DNA of 49,814 nt, taken from assembly GCF_002694385.1 (NCBI RefSeq), contig NZ_NZMB01000003.1:61428-111241 (forward strand), written 5' to 3'. A program made the position numbers and the translations under genes. The notes under the pieces were generated by a model. That model saw nothing but the letters and a program-made list of their open reading frames with translations, had not been told where the DNA came from and did no database searches. Origin of the DNA: Sneathiella sp. (GTDB taxonomy: Bacteria; Pseudomonadota; Alphaproteobacteria; Sneathiellales; Sneathiellaceae). Positions 19,110 through 28,409 of the stretch are shown here, in pieces; the stretch's first letter is position 1, and each line of letters starts with the position of its first letter.

Positions 19110-19748
19110 ATGATTGATCTGAAACTGGCCTCCCTCATGAGTTCCAAGCTCTGTCATGATGTGATCGGACCCATCGGAGCGGTCTGTAACGGAATTGAGC
19201 TGGCAAGTGATGACAGCAATGCGGACATGCGTACCGAAGCGTTGAAACTGGTCAGCTCCAGCGCGGGTGACGCATCGGCACGGCTGCAATTCTATCGGCT
19301 CGCTTTCGGTCTTGCCGGGGGCATGGGACAGGATGTTTCAATCCGCGATGCGCGCAGTTTAAGCCGGGATCTGATGAGCTATGGAAAGGTGGCGCTGGAC
19401 TGGCCCGATACGGCGGGCGGCGCGGAACTTCTGCCGAAGGATGTCATCAAGATTATTTGCAACCTTGTCGTGATTTCCGCCGCTACCCTGCCGCGCGGTG
19501 GCACGTTGGCCGTTTCCGGCGATGTGAAAGACGGGGCCTGGTCCTTCACCTTTCATGCTAGGGGGCCGCGCGCCGTCCTGCGGGAGGATGTGACGGCAAT
19601 CCTGCAAAATGGATATGACGAGGAAGGTTTGACGGCGCAGAATGTCGGAGTTCAGTATCTGATGGCCCTGTGTGCAAATAATGGCGCGACACTCCATATC
19701 CGGGAAGTTGAAGATGAAAGCGTCGTCCTGTCAGTGCAGTCCGCCTGA
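19110..19748 (+). CDS. chpT: Histidine phosphotransferase ChpT
   Basis: 212-residue phosphotransferase that in Caulobacter passes phosphate from CckA to CtrA and CpdR. The phospho-accepting histidine lies in LASLMSSKLCHDVIGPIGAVCNGIEL (His16), followed by a degenerate histidine-kinase-like ATPase fold ending ALCANNGATLHIREVEDESVVLSVQ. ATG at 19110 follows GGAGAG; an in-frame ATG ten codons upstream would add a non-conserved leader. It precedes cheA in the same direction, and its target gene ctrA lies 6 kb downstream. Confidence 0.9.
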   Translation: MIDLKLASLMSSKLCHDVIGPIGAVCNGIELASDDSNADMRTEALKLVSSSAGDASARLQFYRLAFGLAGGMGQDVSIRDARSLSRDLMSYGKVALDWPDTAGGAELLPKDVIKIICNLVVISAATLPRGGTLAVSGDVKDGAWSFTFHARGPRAVLREDVTAILQNGYDEEGLTAQNVGVQYLMALCANNGATLHIREVEDESVVLSVQSA

Positions 19749-19969
19749 AGATGTTTCGATCATACACGTCTGATATGGACTAGGCGTTTTTCCATGCTTC
19801 AGGGGGCGGCAATCCCCAAATATTACCCGTGAGAATCCGCGTATAAAAAGTCGCGAATTTCCGTATCGCATGTAACTGCTTGTTAACCTATATCCGGCAT
19901 TCTGTATCCGGGAAATCCCGGGAAATCTGCCCCCGGGATGACATGACGATACGGAAAGTGTGCACGGAA

Positions 19970-22705
19970 ATGGACGACCTTCTCAGCGAATTCCTTACGG
20001 AAACCAACGAAAGCATCGGTATTGTGGATGCCTCTCTAGTTGCTCTGGAACAGGACCCGGGTGACGAAAGTCAGATCGACAGTATCTTTCGTCTTGTGCA
20101 TACCATCAAGGGGACTTGCGGCTTTCTCGGCCTGCCCCGGCTTGAGGCTGTCGCTCATGCCGGCGAGAATGTCCTCGGTAAGATCAGGGATAAGGAGCTG
20201 ACGGTCACAGCCGATGTTGTGACCATCATTCTTGAGGCGATTGATGTCATCAAGGATATTCTGGCGACAATTGAGGAAACCGAACATGAGCCTGAAGGCA
20301 ATGATGCGGATTTGATCGCCCGTTTGAATGATGTGGCGTTTGGCACGGCTGCGGTGGCTGCGCCTTCGGCCCCGGTTCCGGAGCCGGTTGCGGAAACCCC
20401 GTCCGGGCAAGTCTCTCTGGATGAGCTGGAAGCGGCCTTTCAGGCGGCGGCAGGCCCCGAAGAACGCGATCTGAAACCCGGTGAAGTCTCTCTTGAAGAA
20501 TTGGAAGCAGCATTTCTGGCGGCGCCCGGCCCGGAAGAGATGGCCGAGCCTGTTACGCAGAAAGCCGAAGCCGTTTCGCAGGATGACAATAAATCCGGAG
20601 GAGAGCGCGCCGCCAAGGAATCGAGTCTGGCCAATCAGAGCATCCGGGTAAATGTGCAGATGCTCGAAAATCTGATGACCATGGTGAGCGAGCTTGTGCT
20701 GACACGCAACCAGCTTTTGCAGATGGTGCGCGGCATGGATGATAACGAATTTACGGTGCCGTTGCAGCGTCTCAGCCATGTCACGACAGAGTTGCAGGAA
20801 GGGTTGATGAAAACCCGTATGCAGCCCATCGGCAATGCCTGGTCCAAGCTACCGAGAATTATTCGTGACCTCAGCCATGATCTGAACAAGAAAATTGATC
20901 TGGTCATGCATGGAGCCGAGACCGAACTTGACCGGCAGGTTCTGGAGCTGATCAAGGACCCGCTGACCCATATGGTGCGCAATTCCGCGGATCACGGTCT
21001 TGAAATGCCGTCAGACCGTCTCGCCGCGGGCAAGCCGGAGATCGGTAAAATTGTGCTGGAAGCCTTTCATGAAGGCGGGCATATCATTATCAAGATTTCC
21101 GATGACGGGCGGGGCCTGAATGTTGCTAAAATCGGCAAGAAGGCCATTGAAAGCGGGCTGACGACGGAGGCGGAACTGGAGGGCATGAGCCCGCAGCAGA
21201 TCCAGAGCTTCATCATGCGCGCCGGGTTTTCGACGGCCGAGAAAATTACCAATGTTTCCGGCCGGGGGGTCGGAATGGATGTGGTTCGTTCCAACATCGA
21301 AAAGATCGGCGGAACCATCGCGCTCAGCTCCGAAGAGGGGCAGGGATCGGTTTTCACCATCAAGATACCGCTGACACTTGCCATTGTCTCGGCATTGATC
21401 GTTGAATGCTGCGGGGAGCGTTTCGCTATTCCGCAAACCAGCGTACTGGAACTGGTCCGTGCCTCTACCAACAGCAGCAGCGATCATACCATCGAGATGA
21501 TCAACCAATCGCCCGTCCTGCGCCTGCGTGATCATCTGCTGCCGCTGGTGCATCTTAACGATATCCTTAAGCTGGAAACGGCGGCCGATGAAGTGGCGGA
21601 CCAGAGTAAGGCGCGGGGCGCCGAAGAGTTTATTGTTGTCATTCAGGTGGCCAGCTATGTCTTCGGGATTGTTGTTGATCGTGTCTTCGATACCGAAGAA
21701 ATTGTCGTTAAACCGATTGCGCCGATCCTGAAAAACCTTGCCATCTTCTCGGGCAATACAATCCTGGGGGATGGCAGCGTCATCATGATTCTTGATCCGA
21801 ACGGGATTGCCGCCGTGTCCGGTGATGGAATTGTCAATTCGGACAATACCGAACGGGAAACGGTTGCAGATAGCCAAAGGCAGGACGATAAGACCGCGTT
21901 GCTGGTCTTCCGGGCCGGCAGCCAGCATCCGAAGGCCGTGCCGTTATCGCTTGTCGCGCGGCTGGAGGAGATTGATGTTGCCTCTATCGAAGATGCAAAC
22001 GGACGCCAGGTGGTGCAATATCGCGGACAGCTTATGCCGCTGACAACGATTGACGGGAAACAGTCCGTCCTTCAGGAGGGGCGCCAGCCGGTTCTGGTGT
22101 TCAGTGATCAGGATCGCAGCATGGGCCTGCTCGTGGACGAGATTGTCGATATCGTCGAGGACCATCTCGAAATCGAAATGGCCGCCAAGCTGGATGGGTT
22201 TGTCGGCAGCGCTGTCATACAGGACAAGGCGACGGACATTGTGGATGTCGGCTATTTCCTGCAAAAATGTTTTGGCAACTGGTTCGGCATGAGGGACGCG
22301 CGTCCCTTTGGACAGAAAAAGGGCAAGCAGAAGATTCTTCTGGTCGATGACAGCCCGTTTTTCCGGAACATGCTGGTGCCGCTGCTGAAAACGGCCGGAT
22401 ATGATGTCACAACGGCGGAAAATGGCGTCGAGGCATTGAAGCATCGTGAGCTTGGGAAGCAATATGACATCATCATCAGCGATATCGAAATGCCCGAAAT
22501 GGACGGGTTTACCTTTGCCGAGGAAGTGAATGGGGACGGACGTTGGAGCGAAACACCCATTGTCGCGCTGTCGTCCCATACAACCGCCGATGATTTTGAT
22601 CGGGGGCGGGCGGTCGGCTTCTCGGATTATGTCGCCAAATTTGACAAGGATTCCCTCATGACGGCCCTGTCGCAAACTCTCAAAGCAAGTGGAAGTTCAC
22701 GATGA
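19970..22705 (+). CDS. cheA: Hybrid chemotaxis histidine kinase CheA with two CheW-like domains and a receiver
   Basis: 911-residue CheA. Order of domains: HPt (phospho-His44 in FRLVHTIKGTCGFLG), an Ala/Glu/Pro-rich linker at about 115-220 with two near-copies of VSLxELEAAFxAAxGPEE, the dimerisation and ATPase core (HMVRNSADHGLE, DDGRGLN, GRGVGMDVVRSNI), a CheW-like domain (about 490-640), a second CheW-like domain (about 665-770), and a receiver (about 782-905; KILLVDDSPFF, IISDIEMPEMDG). ATG 19970 matches the family start; ATG 19943 is an alternative. No separate P2 domain is obvious. Coupled to cheW by an ATGA overlap. Confidence 0.93.
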   Translation: MDDLLSEFLTETNESIGIVDASLVALEQDPGDESQIDSIFRLVHTIKGTCGFLGLPRLEAVAHAGENVLGKIRDKELTVTADVVTIILEAIDVIKDILATIEETEHEPEGNDADLIARLNDVAFGTAAVAAPSAPVPEPVAETPSGQVSLDELEAAFQAAAGPEERDLKPGEVSLEELEAAFLAAPGPEEMAEPVTQKAEAVSQDDNKSGGERAAKESSLANQSIRVNVQMLENLMTMVSELVLTRNQLLQMVRGMDDNEFTVPLQRLSHVTTELQEGLMKTRMQPIGNAWSKLPRIIRDLSHDLNKKIDLVMHGAETELDRQVLELIKDPLTHMVRNSADHGLEMPSDRLAAGKPEIGKIVLEAFHEGGHIIIKISDDGRGLNVAKIGKKAIESGLTTEAELEGMSPQQIQSFIMRAGFSTAEKITNVSGRGVGMDVVRSNIEKIGGTIALSSEEGQGSVFTIKIPLTLAIVSALIVECCGERFAIPQTSVLELVRASTNSSSDHTIEMINQSPVLRLRDHLLPLVHLNDILKLETAADEVADQSKARGAEEFIVVIQVASYVFGIVVDRVFDTEEIVVKPIAPILKNLAIFSGNTILGDGSVIMILDPNGIAAVSGDGIVNSDNTERETVADSQRQDDKTALLVFRAGSQHPKAVPLSLVARLEEIDVASIEDANGRQVVQYRGQLMPLTTIDGKQSVLQEGRQPVLVFSDQDRSMGLLVDEIVDIVEDHLEIEMAAKLDGFVGSAVIQDKATDIVDVGYFLQKCFGNWFGMRDARPFGQKKGKQKILLVDDSPFFRNMLVPLLKTAGYDVTTAENGVEALKHRELGKQYDIIISDIEMPEMDGFTFAEEVNGDGRWSETPIVALSSHTTADDFDRGRAVGFSDYVAKFDKDSLMTALSQTLKASGSSR

Positions 22706-23157
22706 CCAACAGCAATATGCAGGATTATGTGACCATTCTTATCGCGGATCAGCTGTTCGGCATCCCGGTGTTGAAAGTGCATGATGTACTTCGTGGTCTG
22801 AAACTCACGAAAATCCCGCTTGCCCCGCCGGAAGTCGCAGGCGCGCTCAACCTGCGGGGGCGTATCGTGACCGCAATCAATGTGCGAAAACGCCTTGGTC
22901 TGCCTGAGCTTGAAGTGGTCAAGGAAGGAATGAGTATCGTTGTGGAGCATCACGGAGAGCCTTACAGCCTGATGATCGACAATGTGGGTGAGGTGCTCAG
23001 TCTCGATCAGAATGGGCTTCAGCCGACCCCGGTTACGCTGGACAGTTGCTGGAAGGAAATTTCGGGCGGCGTCTATCGCCTTGAAGATAAGCTGCTGGTT
23101 GTCCTGCAAATCGAGCGACTGCTGGATTTTGCAGGTAACACGACAATAGCAGCCTGA
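22702..23157 (+). CDS. cheW: Chemotaxis coupling protein CheW
   Basis: 151-residue single-domain CheW that links chemoreceptors to CheA. The fold is recognisable from YVTILIADQLFGIPVLKVHDVLR, APPEVAGALNLRGRIVTAINVRKRLGL and VGEVLSL. The start overlaps the cheA stop by 4 bases. No chemoreceptor gene is in the window, so the partner receptors are encoded elsewhere. Confidence 0.95.
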   Translation: MTNSNMQDYVTILIADQLFGIPVLKVHDVLRGLKLTKIPLAPPEVAGALNLRGRIVTAINVRKRLGLPELEVVKEGMSIVVEHHGEPYSLMIDNVGEVLSLDQNGLQPTPVTLDSCWKEISGGVYRLEDKLLVVLQIERLLDFAGNTTIAA

Positions 23158-23176
23158 CAAGAAACGGAGAAATAGA

Positions 23177-23542
23177 ATGCCGTCATGCTTGATTGTTGAT
23201 GATTCCAAGGTTGTCCGGATGGTGGCCCGGCGGATTTTGGAGGATCTGAGTTTTGGTATCCTGGAAGCTGAGGATGGAAAAAGCGCGTTGAGCAGCTGTC
23301 AGGAAAAAATGCCGGATGTTATCCTGCTGGATTGGAATATGCCGGTGATGAACGGTATTGATTTTCTGAGAACCTTGCGCGGTTCGAAAGAGGGCGAACA
23401 GCCGATTGTCATTTTCTGCACGACGGAAAATGATATGGCGCATATCCGCGAGGCGATATCGGCCGGTGCGAATGAATATATCATGAAACCGTTTGATCGG
23501 GCCATTATCGAGGCAAAATTCTCGCAGGTGGGAGTCCTCTAG
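23177..23542 (+). CDS. cheY: Chemotaxis response regulator CheY
   Basis: 121-residue stand-alone receiver. The acidic pocket is LIVDDSKVVR, the phospho-aspartate is in VILLDWNMPVMNG, the Thr/Ser switch is IVIFCTTEND, and the lysine is in EYIMKPFDR. CheA phosphorylates it and it then binds the flagellar switch (FliM/FliN). A GGAG-like site precedes ATG. Its stop touches the GTG start of cheB. Confidence 0.94.
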   Translation: MPSCLIVDDSKVVRMVARRILEDLSFGILEAEDGKSALSSCQEKMPDVILLDWNMPVMNGIDFLRTLRGSKEGEQPIVIFCTTENDMAHIREAISAGANEYIMKPFDRAIIEAKFSQVGVL

Positions 23543-24709
23543 GTGAGTCAACCGCAAAGCATTGTTGGAAGAACCGGATCGCGGGCGGCGGCGCCATATC
23601 GCGTGATGATCGTGGATGACTCTGCGGTTATCCGCGGATTTCTTATCAGGTGGCTTGAAGCGGAGCCGGATATTGAGGTTGTGGCCATCGCCAGTAATGG
23701 CGCGCATGCGCTGCGTGAGTTTGATCGCGCGCGCCCCGAACTGGTGGTTCTGGATATCGAAATGCCGGAAATGGACGGGTTGACGGCTTTGCCGGCGCTG
23801 GTTAGGCGTGATCCCGATGTCCAGGTTATCATGGCGTCTACCCTGACCCGCCGCAATGCGGATGTCAGCCTTAAAGCCCTTTCCATGGGCGCGGCGGATT
23901 ATATTGCCAAGCCTGAATCCACCCGCGTGGTCAATGAGAAGGAAATGTTCCAGCGCGGTCTTGTGGAAAAGATCAGAGCGCTTGGGGCGACCCGCCGGGG
24001 CCGGGATGCCGCCGCAGGGAAAGCGGTTGCACGGTCTGAACCCGCGCAGGCTATAACAGCATACAAGCGACCTGCGGCCCAATCTGTAAAGCCCCCGATT
24101 GCGTTGCGTTCGCTCAAAACGCTGCCGGTTCCCAAGGCGATTGCCATTGGCGCGTCGACGGGCGGCCCGCAGGCGTTATTCAAACTTTTCGAAGCCCTGA
24201 AAGGCAAGATCGACTTGCCAATCTTTGTGACGCAACATATGCCGGAAACCTTTACGGCTATCATGGCCGAGCATCTCAACAGGTTATATGACAAGGAATG
24301 CGTTGAGGCGAAGGATGGTCAAAAGGTCTCTCACAACGGTGTTTATATTGCGCCCGGCAACTGGCATATGACGATTGTCAATAAAGGCGTGGATATGTTT
24401 ATCAGACTCAATCAGGAGCCGCCGGAAAATTACTGTCGTCCGTCTGTTGAGCCGATGCTGCGTAGTCTGCACACTGTCTTCGGCGCAAATCTCCTGACGG
24501 TTATTCTGACAGGAATGGGGCATGACGGACTGGATGCCTGTAAAAAACTTGCGGAGTCAGGAGCTGTGGTGATTGGTCAGGATGAAGAAACAAGCATCGT
24601 TTGGGGCATGCCGGGGGCGGTTGCCAATGCGGGTCTCTGCAACAGGGTGCTGCCATTGCAGGAAATTCCGCAAGCCATTGAAAGTGTCATCAGGGGGAGA
24701 CTGGTATGA
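23543..24709 (+). CDS. cheB: Chemoreceptor methylesterase/deamidase CheB
   Basis: 388-residue response regulator esterase. The N-terminal receiver (VMIVDDSAVIRGF, LVVLDIEMPEMDG) is joined by a basic linker to the C-terminal methylesterase. The catalytic triad regions are IGASTGGPQALF (Ser), VTQHMPETF (His) and GMGHDGLD (Asp). It removes methyl groups from chemoreceptors during adaptation. Starts at GTG directly after the cheY stop and overlaps cheR by 4 bases. Confidence 0.95.
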   Translation: MSQPQSIVGRTGSRAAAPYRVMIVDDSAVIRGFLIRWLEAEPDIEVVAIASNGAHALREFDRARPELVVLDIEMPEMDGLTALPALVRRDPDVQVIMASTLTRRNADVSLKALSMGAADYIAKPESTRVVNEKEMFQRGLVEKIRALGATRRGRDAAAGKAVARSEPAQAITAYKRPAAQSVKPPIALRSLKTLPVPKAIAIGASTGGPQALFKLFEALKGKIDLPIFVTQHMPETFTAIMAEHLNRLYDKECVEAKDGQKVSHNGVYIAPGNWHMTIVNKGVDMFIRLNQEPPENYCRPSVEPMLRSLHTVFGANLLTVILTGMGHDGLDACKKLAESGAVVIGQDEETSIVWGMPGAVANAGLCNRVLPLQEIPQAIESVIRGRLV

Positions 24710-25542
24710 ATAGTCAGGATTTCCAGCTTTTTGGCGACATCGTCAGGACACGCTCCGGTCTGGTTCTGACCGAGGAAAAAATCTATCTGCTGGAAAGCAG
24801 GCTTATCCCTCTGGCGCGGCGCCGTGGCCTTGACAGCCTTGAGGCGCTGGCAGCGGAAGTCAGGCGGACCAAAGACGAGCGGTTGCTGATGGAAATAACC
24901 GAGGCGATGACGACGAATGAAACCTTTTTCTTTCGTGATACCCGCCCCTTCGACACCTTCCGCGATGTGGTTCTGCCGCAGCTTCTGAAAGCCCGGGCAG
25001 CCAAAAAATCGCTCCGGATCTGGACGGCGGCCTGTTCAACCGGGCAGGAACCCTATTCCCTTGCCATGCTGCTCAAGGAAGAAGCCGCCAAAATGGCGGG
25101 CTGGCGCGTTGAAATTCTGGCGACGGATCTTTCCAATGAAGTTCTTGAAAAAGCCAAAGCCGGCCTTTATTCCCAGTTCGAAGTGCAGCGTGGCCTGCCC
25201 ATCCAGCTTTTGATGAAGCATTTTCAGCAAGTGGGCGAGATGTGGCAGATTGACAGCTCCATCCGGGCGATGGTGAAATTTCAGCCGCGTAATCTGCTGG
25301 AGGATTTCAGCTCTATCGGCCAGTTCGATGTGGTTTTCTGCCGGAATGTCCTGATCTATTTTGATCAGGCAACCAAGAGCCAGGTTCTGAACCGCGTCTA
25401 TGACATTCTGGCCGTGGATGGCGCCCTGTTTCTTGGGGGGGCCGAAACTGTCCTGGGCATCTGCGACCGTTTCAAGCCGGTCGAGGGTCAGCGCGGTGTC
25501 TACACATCCGCCGAGAGTGGTTTGCTGGCGGCTGCCGGATAA
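24706..25542 (+). CDS. cheR: Chemoreceptor methyltransferase CheR
   Basis: 278-residue SAM-dependent methyltransferase that methylates receptor glutamates, opposing CheB. The N-terminal helical domain precedes TTNETFFFRDTRPFDTF, the SAM-binding RIWTAACSTGQEPYSLAM, ILATDLSNEVLEKAKAG, and FDVVFCRNVLIYFD. No C-terminal TPR extension is present. Last gene of the che run; a strong terminator follows. Confidence 0.95.
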   Translation: MNSQDFQLFGDIVRTRSGLVLTEEKIYLLESRLIPLARRRGLDSLEALAAEVRRTKDERLLMEITEAMTTNETFFFRDTRPFDTFRDVVLPQLLKARAAKKSLRIWTAACSTGQEPYSLAMLLKEEAAKMAGWRVEILATDLSNEVLEKAKAGLYSQFEVQRGLPIQLLMKHFQQVGEMWQIDSSIRAMVKFQPRNLLEDFSSIGQFDVVFCRNVLIYFDQATKSQVLNRVYDILAVDGALFLGGAETVLGICDRFKPVEGQRGVYTSAESGLLAAAG

Positions 25543-25591
25543 GAATATCCGCCGCTTTCCCGCGGCGCTGTGCTGATTGGTTCGCAAAACA

Positions 25592-25630
25592 AACCCCGCA
25601 GAATTTGCAGTTCTGCGGGGTTGTTTATTT
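25592..25630. terminator. Bidirectional terminator between cheR and ctrA
   Basis: A perfect 12-bp stem AACCCCGCAGAA (25592-25603) and TTCTGCGGGGTT (25611-25622) with a 7-base loop is followed by GTTTATTT on the plus strand and TTTGTTTTG-like sequence on the minus strand. It separates the convergent cheR and ctrA genes. Confidence 0.88.
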
Positions 25631-25653
25631 GCTATATTTAGGGAGAGAGGCGA

Positions 25654-26355
25654 TCAGCTCGCCCGCGCCTGAAGGGCTTCTTCCGGGTCACGCAGGACAT
25701 ATCCGCGACCCCAGACAGTTTCGATATAATTTTCGCCATTGGTTGCCGCAGCCAGTTTCTTGCGCAGCTTGCAGACGAAAACGTCGATGATTTTGAGTTC
25801 CGGCTCATCCATGCCGCCGTAGAGGTGATTGAGGAACATTTCCTTGGTCAGGGTTGTTCCCTTGCGCAGGCTGAGCAGTTCCAGCATGCCATATTCCTTG
25901 CCTGTCAGATGCAGGCGCTGGCCGCTGACTTCGACCGATTTGGAATCCAGATTGACCACAAGGCGGCCTGTCTGGATGGTTGATTGCGCATGGCCCTTGG
26001 AGCGGCGCACGATGGCGTGAATACGCGCCACCAGTTCATCTTTGTTAAATGGCTTGGTCAGGTAATCATCCGCGCCGAAGCCGAGACCCTTAACTTTGTC
26101 ATCCGGTTCCGACATGCCTGACAGGATCAGGATCGGGGTGGATACCTTGGCCGTCCGCAGCTTTTTAAGGACGTCATAACCGGACATGTCGGGCAGGCCG
26201 AGATCCAGTATAATAATGTCATAGTCGTAGAGTTTTCCGAGGTCTACGCCCTCTTCACCGAGATCGGTGGTGTATACATTGAAGCCCTCTGCGCTCAGCA
26301 TCAATTCGATGCCACGCGCCATCGAGCTATCATCTTCTATCAATAAAACCCGCAT
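25654..26355 (-). CDS. ctrA: Cell-cycle response regulator CtrA
   Basis: 233-residue OmpR-type regulator, a master regulator of cell cycle and flagellar genes in alphaproteobacteria. Receiver: [11 protein letters not shown] with phospho-Asp51 in [16 protein letters not shown] and KPF lysine. DNA-binding domain: [42 protein letters not shown] at 26355 follows AGGAGG by 8-9 bases. The C-terminus is QARAS, not the double alanine I recall for Caulobacter CtrA. Upstream it has TTAA-type boxes fitting self-control. Confidence 0.95.
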   Translation of the reverse strand: MRVLLIEDDSSMARGIELMLSAEGFNVYTTDLGEEGVDLGKLYDYDIIILDLGLPDMSGYDVLKKLRTAKVSTPILILSGMSEPDDKVKGLGFGADDYLTKPFNKDELVARIHAIVRRSKGHAQSTIQTGRLVVNLDSKSVEVSGQRLHLTGKEYGMLELLSLRKGTTLTKEMFLNHLYGGMDEPELKIIDVFVCKLRKKLAAATNGENYIETVWGRGYVLRDPEEALQARAS

Positions 26356-26397
26356 CTTACTGTACCTCCTGTACGCAACCATTATTAATAAATTAAC

Positions 26398-26412
26398 TTA
26401 ACAAATAGTTAA
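26398..26412. promoter_or_regulatory. Perfect CtrA box (TTAA-N7-TTAA)
   Basis: TTAACAAATAGTTAA has the 7-base spacer of the CtrA consensus. It lies about 43-57 bases upstream of the ctrA start and about 80 bases upstream of fliI, so it could serve both divergent genes. Confidence 0.72.
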
Positions 26413-26427
26413 AATAAAAGATAAAAA

Positions 26428-26444
26428 TTAACTATCTTTGTTAA
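26428..26444. promoter_or_regulatory. Second TTAA element, inverted relative of the CtrA box
   Basis: TTAACTATCTTTGTTAA has a 9-base spacer. Its reverse complement is the neighbouring box with two extra bases in the spacer, so the two form a mirror pair. It lies about 46-62 bases upstream of fliI. The spacing is off consensus, so CtrA binding is uncertain. Confidence 0.45.
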
Positions 26445-26489
26445 CCCCGATTTACGCCATTTACGAAACATTAAAAGGTGTCGGGCACA

Positions 26490-27875
26490 ATGGCCGGTGA
26501 GATCAACTACTGGGTTCTCCAGATCGACCGGTGGAGCATTTTTTTGCAGAATATAATTTCAGAAGTCAGCCGTCTTCCGACAGCGCAATATTATGGCCGC
26601 GTGGCCGCGATACAGGGGCTGCTGATTGAAATCGGCGGCATCCAACGGCGCCTGAGCATCGGCAGCCGTGTCAACCTCTGTGCCCGTGATGGGGGCAGGG
26701 TGAAGGGGGAGGTGGTCGGCTTCCGCGATGACCGGGCGCTTCTGATGCCGTTCGGAGCGCTTGACGGGATCGGGATTGGGTGCAAGGCGGAAATCGCCGA
26801 GCGTGATCCGGTGATCTATCCGAACCCAAGCTGGCTTGGTCGGGTCGTCAATGCAATGGGAGAACCGATCGACGGGGGGCCACCTCTCAAGGCGGGGAGT
26901 GATGCCGTTCCCTTCCGCAATGCCCCACCACCCGCCCATGCGCGGCAGCGGGTGGGGGAGAAGATAGATCTCGGCGTTCGGGCGCTGAACAGTTTCGTGA
27001 CCTGTTGTCGCGGGCAGCGGATGGGGATTTTTGCGGGCTCCGGCGTCGGCAAATCCGTTCTCTTTTCCATGCTGGCGCGGAATACGGCGGCGGATGTCAA
27101 TGTGATCGGCCTGATCGGCGAGCGGGGCCGTGAAGTGCAGGAATTTATCAAGGACGACCTTGGCGAGGAAGGGCTGAAACGCAGCATTGTCGTGGTGGCG
27201 ACATCCGATGAGTCTGCCCTGATGCGACGGCAGGCCGCCTACCTCACCCTTGCCCTTGCCGAATATTTCCGCGATCTGGACAATGACGTTCTCTGCCTGA
27301 TGGATAGCGTGACCCGTTTCGCTATGGCACAGCGGGACATCGGCCTGTCGGGCGGGGAACCGCCGACCAGCAAGGGCTATACGCCCACTGTATTCAGTGA
27401 ACTTCCCAAGCTGCTGGAACGGGCCGGACCGGGAACGGGTAAAGGTTCTATCACCGGGCTGTTCACGGTGCTTGTTGAGGGCGACGACCATAACGAACCG
27501 GTGGCCGATGCGGTGCGCGGCATTCTCGATGGGCATATCGTGATGGAACGCGAGATTGCCGAGCGCGGACGATACCCGGCCATCAATATTCTGAAATCCA
27601 TTTCCCGCACCATGCCCGGCTGCAACAGCGAGGAAGAAAGTTTCCTAGTCAACAAAGCAAAACAGTATCTGTCGACCTATGATGACATGGCCGAGATGAT
27701 CCGTCTTGGCGCCTATCGCCGGGGCAGCGATGCGCTGGTTGATGAGGCGATCCATTTCTATCCGCTTCTTGAACAGTTCATGAGCCAGGGCAAGAAGGAA
27801 CGGACAACCCTTGCCGACTGTTTTGCAGCGCTTTCCGACATTCTGGAACACAAGCCAGAATTTGAACCAGCCTGA
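26490..27875 (+). CDS. fliI: Flagellar export ATPase FliI
   Basis: 461-residue ATPase of the flagellar type III export apparatus, related to F1 beta subunits. The N-terminal domain has [25 protein letters not shown]. The Walker A motif is [17 protein letters not shown] (about 175-190) and the Walker B region is [30 protein letters not shown] 26490 is chosen; a GTG four codons upstream is an alternative. Divergent from ctrA and followed by fliJ after 16 bases. FliH, its regulator, is encoded in the minus-strand operon. Confidence 0.95.
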   Translation: MAGEINYWVLQIDRWSIFLQNIISEVSRLPTAQYYGRVAAIQGLLIEIGGIQRRLSIGSRVNLCARDGGRVKGEVVGFRDDRALLMPFGALDGIGIGCKAEIAERDPVIYPNPSWLGRVVNAMGEPIDGGPPLKAGSDAVPFRNAPPPAHARQRVGEKIDLGVRALNSFVTCCRGQRMGIFAGSGVGKSVLFSMLARNTAADVNVIGLIGERGREVQEFIKDDLGEEGLKRSIVVVATSDESALMRRQAAYLTLALAEYFRDLDNDVLCLMDSVTRFAMAQRDIGLSGGEPPTSKGYTPTVFSELPKLLERAGPGTGKGSITGLFTVLVEGDDHNEPVADAVRGILDGHIVMEREIAERGRYPAINILKSISRTMPGCNSEEESFLVNKAKQYLSTYDDMAEMIRLGAYRRGSDALVDEAIHFYPLLEQFMSQGKKERTTLADCFAALSDILEHKPEFEPA

Positions 27876-27891
27876 AATGAGAATATGACGC

Positions 27892-28308
27892 ATGAAGGGA
27901 CTGGAAAATCTGATCCGGGTGCATAAATGGAAGCTCGATGAAAAACGGCGGGAGCTTGCCGATTTTGAAGAGCTCCGCCTCGGTTTCGTCAAACAGCTTC
28001 GCACACTTGAAGAGCAGCATCTGCGGGAACAGGAAGTGTCCGCCGGAAACCCCGAGGTTGGATTTTCCTATGCCGGCTATGCCGCCGCCGTGAAAGAGCA
28101 GAGCGGGAATATTCGCGCCAGCATTGCCGAGGTCGATGCAAAGATCGCGGAACTCACGGAAGAGGTTTCGGAATGCTATCAGGAGCTTAAAAAGTATCAG
28201 ATAGCCCTTGATGCGCATAAGGCGAAAGAGAAATATGAGCAGAAAAGGCTTGAACAGATGAGCCTGGATGAAATTGCGCTCGAACTGCACCGCCGTAAAA
28301 GCCGTTAA
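27892..28308 (+). CDS. fliJ: Flagellar export chaperone/stalk FliJ
   Basis: 138-residue, highly charged, largely coiled-coil protein (LIRVHKWKLDEKRRELADFEELRLGFVKQLRTLEEQHLREQE) of the size and position of FliJ, which sits in the FliI hexamer and couples it to the export gate. There is no enzyme motif, as expected. Second gene of the fliI-fliJ pair. Confidence 0.87.
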   Translation: MKGLENLIRVHKWKLDEKRRELADFEELRLGFVKQLRTLEEQHLREQEVSAGNPEVGFSYAGYAAAVKEQSGNIRASIAEVDAKIAELTEEVSECYQELKKYQIALDAHKAKEKYEQKRLEQMSLDEIALELHRRKSR

Positions 28309-28409
28309 AACAAGACTTTCATAAATTCCGGGCATCATTCGCTTTTTTAGTTGCGAGGGAGCTTCAAGTTGTATAGCATGAACAAATCATGAACATTGAG
28401 GCTGTGATT

